Assembly: GCA_947648875.1 (NCBI GenBank)
Contig: CANSPM010000031.1
Location: forward strand, 1 to 45,925
Direction: 5' to 3'
DNA from: an uncultured Lachnospiraceae bacterium
GTDB taxonomy: Bacteria > Bacillota > Clostridia > Lachnospirales > Lachnospiraceae
DNA: 45,925 nt
Shown here: piece after piece, positions 42,774 through 45,925 of the stretch
Position numbering within the stretch: position 1 is the stretch's first letter
How the letters are laid out: each line of letters opens with the position of its first letter
Program-made: the position numbers and the translations under genes
Notes under the pieces: generated by a model
Seen by the model: only the letters and a program-made list of their open reading frames with translations
Databases searched by the model: none
What the model was told of the DNA's origin: nothing

Positions 42774-42814
42774 AAAAAGCAACCTCTGCATGGCAGAAGC
42801 AGGGGTTGCTTTTT
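42774..42814 (+). terminator. Terminator at the end of the peptide cluster
   Basis: A 16-bp stem (42774-42789 with 42799-42814, one wobble) ends in TTTTT. The A5 on the left makes it usable in both directions. It marks the right end of the island. Confidence 0.92.
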
Positions 42815-42902
42815 GCAATAAACCGCAGTCGCTTGCCAACATAATAGCGAGAATGGTCGCCATGCGGTTTTAAAAGAAAATTCCCGGGCCGGAGAAAAAC
42901 AG

Positions 42903-42930
42903 TTGCATTGCCGGGAACATTTGGTATAAT
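42903..42930 (+). promoter_or_regulatory. Promoter of glgP
   Basis: TTGCAT (42903-42908), 16 bases, TATAAT (42925-42930). The leader would be about 125 bases and contains the large hairpin at 42968-43036. Confidence 0.6.
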
Positions 42931-42967
42931 ATGTTTTGCAGACCTGTGCGGAAGAGATCTGTTCACC

Positions 42968-43036
42968 CCACAGCCAATTGCGAAGCGTTCTCTGTAGAAG
43001 ATATGGCTGAGAAGGGAGTTTCGCAATTGCCTGTGG
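42968..43036 (+). repeat. Large inverted repeat in the glgP leader
   Basis: Bases 42968-42984 and 43020-43036 are inverted repeats, 16 of 17 matched, with an inner TTCTC/GAGAA pairing. It lies just before the AAGGAG of glgP. There is no U tract, so this is not a terminator but a folded 5' leader. Confidence 0.75.
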
Positions 43037-43063
43037 CAACATAAGCAGAAAAGGAGAAAGAGA

Positions 43064-45556
43064 ATGAGCATGACGAGTACCACTACAACCAAGAAGCTGA
43101 AATTTGACAAAGAGCTTTTTAAGAGAAGTGTGCAGTACAATACAAAAACCCTGTACCGCAAAAATCTGGACGAGGCAAGCCCTCAGCAGATTTTTCAGGC
43201 GGTTTCCTACGCCATAAAAGATCAGATCGTGGAGGACTGGATGGACACCCAGAAGGCTTACGAGAAGCAGGATGCCAAGACGGTATATTATCTATCCATG
43301 GAGTTTCTCATGGGGCGTGCCCTGGGCAACAATCTGATCAACATGATGGCCTATAAGGAGGCCAAAGAGGCCCTGGAGGAACTGGGCCTGGATTTGAATG
43401 TGGTGGAAGATCAGGAGCCGGACGCAGCGCTGGGCAACGGTGGTCTGGGCCGTCTGGCGGCGTGCTTCCTGGATTCCCTGGCCACATTGGGCTATCCCGC
43501 TTACGGCTGCGGTATTCGTTATCGTTACGGCATGTTCAAGCAGCAGATCAAGGACGGCTATCAGATCGAAGTACCGGACAACTGGCTGGTGGACGGCAAT
43601 CCCTTTGAACTGCGCAGACCCGAGTACAAAAAAGAGGTGAAATTCGGCGGCTATGTGACAGTGAACCGGGATGAGAACGGTAGAGAGCACTTCTCCCAGG
43701 AGGGATATCAGTGTGTCAACGCCGTTCCCTTCGACCTTCCTATTGTCGGTTATGGCAACCATATCGTGAATACCCTGCGGATTTGGGACGCAGAGCCGGT
43801 GGTGTGTTTCCAGCTGGATTCCTTTGACAAGGGCGACTATCAGAAGGCCGTGGAGCAGGAGAATCTGGCGAGAAACATCGTGGAGGTGCTCTACCCCAAC
43901 GACAACCACTACGCGGGCAAGGAACTGCGTTTAAAACAGCAGTATTTCTTTATCTCCGCTTCCGTGCAGGAGGCAGTGGCGAAATATATGCGCACCCACA
44001 GCGATATCCGCAAGTTCTACGAGAAGGTGACTTTCCAGCTCAACGACACCCATCCCACGGTGGCCATCGCGGAACTGATGCGTATTTTGATGGATGAGTA
44101 TTATCTGACCTGGGACGAGGCCTGGACGGTGACCACCAGGACCTGCGCCTACACCAACCATACCATCATGGCCGAAGCTCTGGAAAAGTGGCCTATCGAA
44201 CTGTTTTCCAGGCTGCTGCCCAGAATATACCAGATTGTGGAGGAGATTAACCGCAGATTTATTATTGAGATTGAGAAGAAGTACAACAATGTGCCCGGCG
44301 TAAACGTACAGGAAAAGATACGCAAGATGGCGATTATCTATGACGGACAGGTGAAGATGGCCCATTTGGCCATAGTTTCCGGTTATTCGGTAAACGGCGT
44401 GGCGAGGCTGCATACCGAGATATTGAAAAATCAGGAACTCAAGGACTTTTATGAGATGTTCCCGGAGCGCTTTAACAATAAGACCAACGGCATTACCCAG
44501 AGACGCTTTTTGCTGCATGGCAATCCGCTGCTGGCGGACTGGGTGACGGATCATATCGGCAATGAATGGATCACCGACCTGCCGCAGATCGGGCGGCTGA
44601 AGATCTACGCGGAGGACGCCAAGGCCCAGCAGGAGTTTATGAACATCAAGTATCAGAACAAGGTGCGTCTGGCAAAATATATTCTGGAGCACAACGGTGT
44701 GGAGGTAGATCCACGCTCCATCTTTGACGTGCAGGTGAAGCGTCTGCATGAGTACAAGAGACAGTTGCTGAACATTCTGCATGTGATGTATCTGTACAAC
44801 GAGATCAAGGAGCACCCGGATATGGAGTTCTATCCCAGAACTTTCATCTTTGGCGCAAAGGCGGCGGCGGGTTACCGCAACGCCAAGCTGACCATCAAAC
44901 TGATCAATTCCGTTGCGGATGTGGTCAACAATGACGCGTCCATCGGCGGCAAGATTAAGGTGGTATTTATCGAGAACTACAATGTCTCCAACGCGGAGAT
45001 GATTTTTGCCGCCGCAGATGTGTCCGAGCAGATCTCCACTGCCAGCAAGGAGGCTTCCGGTACCGGCAATATGAAATTCATGCTGAACGGCGCGCTGACT
45101 CTGGGCACCATGGACGGCGCCAATGTGGAGATTGTGGAGGAAGTGGGTGAGGAGAATGCCTTTATCTTCGGCCTGTCCTCCGACGAGGTTATTAACTATG
45201 AGAACCATGGTGGCTACAATCCCATGGAGATTTTCAACAGCGACCAGGATATCCGAAAAGTGCTGATGCAGCTGATCAACGGAACCTACTCTCATGACAC
45301 AGAGATGTTCAGACACTTGTACAATTCACTGCTGAACACCCAGAGCACTTCCCGGGCGGACACCTACTTCATTCTGAAAGACTTCAAGGCATACGCGGAA
45401 GCGCAGAGGAGAGTGGAGGCAGCCTACAGGGACGAGGCGGGCTGGGCCAAGAGCGCTATCCTGAATGTGGCCTGCTCTGGCAAGTTCACTTCCGACAGAA
45501 CCATTCAGCAGTATGTGGACGAAATCTGGCATCTGGACAAAGTAAAGGTATTGTGA
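43064..45556 (+). CDS. glgP: Glycogen/maltodextrin phosphorylase
   Basis: This 830-residue PLP enzyme releases glucose-1-phosphate from glycogen. Clear family blocks are PDAALGNGGLGRLAACFLDSLA near residue 120, FQLNDTHPTVAIAELMR, NGITQRRFLLHGNP, DVQVKRLHEYKRQLLN, and the PLP-site region EASGTGNMKFMLNGALTLGTMDGANVE. The length is normal for the bacterial enzyme. AGGAG is 7 bases before the ATG. No other glycogen gene is in the window; its own promoter and folded leader suggest it is a single unit. Confidence 0.97.
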   Translation: MSMTSTTTTKKLKFDKELFKRSVQYNTKTLYRKNLDEASPQQIFQAVSYAIKDQIVEDWMDTQKAYEKQDAKTVYYLSMEFLMGRALGNNLINMMAYKEAKEALEELGLDLNVVEDQEPDAALGNGGLGRLAACFLDSLATLGYPAYGCGIRYRYGMFKQQIKDGYQIEVPDNWLVDGNPFELRRPEYKKEVKFGGYVTVNRDENGREHFSQEGYQCVNAVPFDLPIVGYGNHIVNTLRIWDAEPVVCFQLDSFDKGDYQKAVEQENLARNIVEVLYPNDNHYAGKELRLKQQYFFISASVQEAVAKYMRTHSDIRKFYEKVTFQLNDTHPTVAIAELMRILMDEYYLTWDEAWTVTTRTCAYTNHTIMAEALEKWPIELFSRLLPRIYQIVEEINRRFIIEIEKKYNNVPGVNVQEKIRKMAIIYDGQVKMAHLAIVSGYSVNGVARLHTEILKNQELKDFYEMFPERFNNKTNGITQRRFLLHGNPLLADWVTDHIGNEWITDLPQIGRLKIYAEDAKAQQEFMNIKYQNKVRLAKYILEHNGVEVDPRSIFDVQVKRLHEYKRQLLNILHVMYLYNEIKEHPDMEFYPRTFIFGAKAAAGYRNAKLTIKLINSVADVVNNDASIGGKIKVVFIENYNVSNAEMIFAAADVSEQISTASKEASGTGNMKFMLNGALTLGTMDGANVEIVEEVGEENAFIFGLSSDEVINYENHGGYNPMEIFNSDQDIRKVLMQLINGTYSHDTEMFRHLYNSLLNTQSTSRADTYFILKDFKAYAEAQRRVEAAYRDEAGWAKSAILNVACSGKFTSDRTIQQYVDEIWHLDKVKVL

Positions 45557-45622
45557 TACAATTTCTGCGCAATGCCTGCCGAGCTTTCCGGCCCGGCCGA
45601 AAATAACTTGCGAAACTTGAAA

Positions 45623-45925
45623 CAGTCACGAAGCAAAGAGGCCCCGGAAGAAAGTTTAAGCGGCAATTCTGTGCAGATAAAACTTTCTTCCCAATGGGGG
45701 GCATCGAAGAGGAGAGACGGAACTCTAAACAGTCACGAAGCGGAGAGGCCCCGGAAGAAAGTTTAAGCGGCAATTCTATGCAGATAAAACTTTCTTCCCA
45801 ATGGGGGGCATCGAAGAGAAGAGACGGAACTCTAAACAGTCACGAAGCGGAGATGCCCCGGAAGAAAGTTTAAGCGGCAATTCTGTGCAGATAAAACTTT
45901 CTTCCCAATGGGGGGCATCGAAGAG
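45623..45925. repeat. 107-bp tandem hairpin repeat downstream of glgP
   Basis: Units start at 45623, 45730 and 45837 (period 107) and the third is cut by the window end. Each has perfect 12-bp arms GGAAGAAAGTTT and AAACTTTCTTCC (45646-45657 with 45680-45691; 45753-45764 with 45787-45798; 45860-45871 with 45894-45905) and outer GCCCC/GGGGC pairing. There is no U tract after the stem and no convincing gene. The array may continue outside. Confidence 0.9.

Noticed and set aside
45486..45773. Minus-strand frame across the glgP end and hairpin repeats
   Set aside because: It overlaps the glgP 3' end and repeat DNA and has no family signature.
45623..45925. CRISPR array
   Set aside because: The repeated unit is 107 bases and continuous, with no unique spacers between short repeats.

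Overview
The window looks like chromosomal DNA of a spore-forming, gut-type Clostridia, most likely Lachnospiraceae. This rests on a SpoVT-type sporulation regulator, clostridial-style Mfd, IleRS and glycogen phosphorylase, an XpaC-TelA pair, and generally moderate-to-high GC with strong GGAGG-type ribosome sites. No rRNA, tRNA, CRISPR array or phage structural gene was seen. The species cannot be named from the sequence alone.

Layout. 1-3.3 kb (minus): GNAT acetyltransferase, MoxR ATPase, DUF58 protein and a membrane protein in a tight operon. 3.5-9 kb (plus): pth, mfd and a PfkB sugar kinase. 9-11.9 kb (plus): xpaC-like and telA-like genes. 12-16.9 kb (minus): a glycan-decoration operon with a sugar aminotransferase, sugar ketoisomerase, polyprenyl-phosphate glycosyltransferase, GT-C-like membrane enzyme and GtrA-like flippase. 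17.3-17.8 kb: a truncated Rpn/PD-(D/E)XK transposase-like remnant. 18-25.5 kb (minus): a complete vanG-type glycopeptide-resistance cluster, in transcription order vanR, vanS, vanW, vanG, vanXY, and a vanT split into separate membrane (vanTm) and racemase (vanTr) genes. 25.7-29.5 kb: spoVT, a DHH phosphoesterase, a tandem 103-bp structured repeat, a membrane protein and a diguanylate cyclase. 29.7-33.1 kb: ileS behind a structured leader with an attenuator-like terminator. 43-45.6 kb: glycogen phosphorylase, followed by a 107-bp tandem hairpin repeat that runs off the window.

The most interesting region is an AT-rich island of about 9.4 kb (33361-42728) between ileS and glgP. It reads as a peptide natural-product (RiPP) locus. 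It holds a BtrH/C39-like protein, a radical SAM-SPASM enzyme, an acyl-carrier-like protein with the DSL serine, a 52-residue precursor peptide with six cysteines in its last 18 residues (36058-36216), an ABC exporter, a subtilisin-like protease fused to a BioD/DUF1611-like P-loop domain, a transglutaminase-like cysteine protein and a second ABC exporter. The two exporters have unrelated membrane domains but nucleotide-binding halves that are identical over 634 bp. This points to recent gene conversion or domain duplication.

Likely logic of the island (inference): the radical SAM enzyme modifies the Cys-rich core, the carrier protein has an unknown tethering role, one or more of the protease-like proteins removes the leader, and the two half-transporters export the product. 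The set resembles clostridial 'Cys-rich peptide maturation' families that I recall from TIGRFAM. The chemistry and product are, as far as I know, undefined, and the subtilase/P-loop fusion plus the two extra cysteine-protease-like proteins look unusual.
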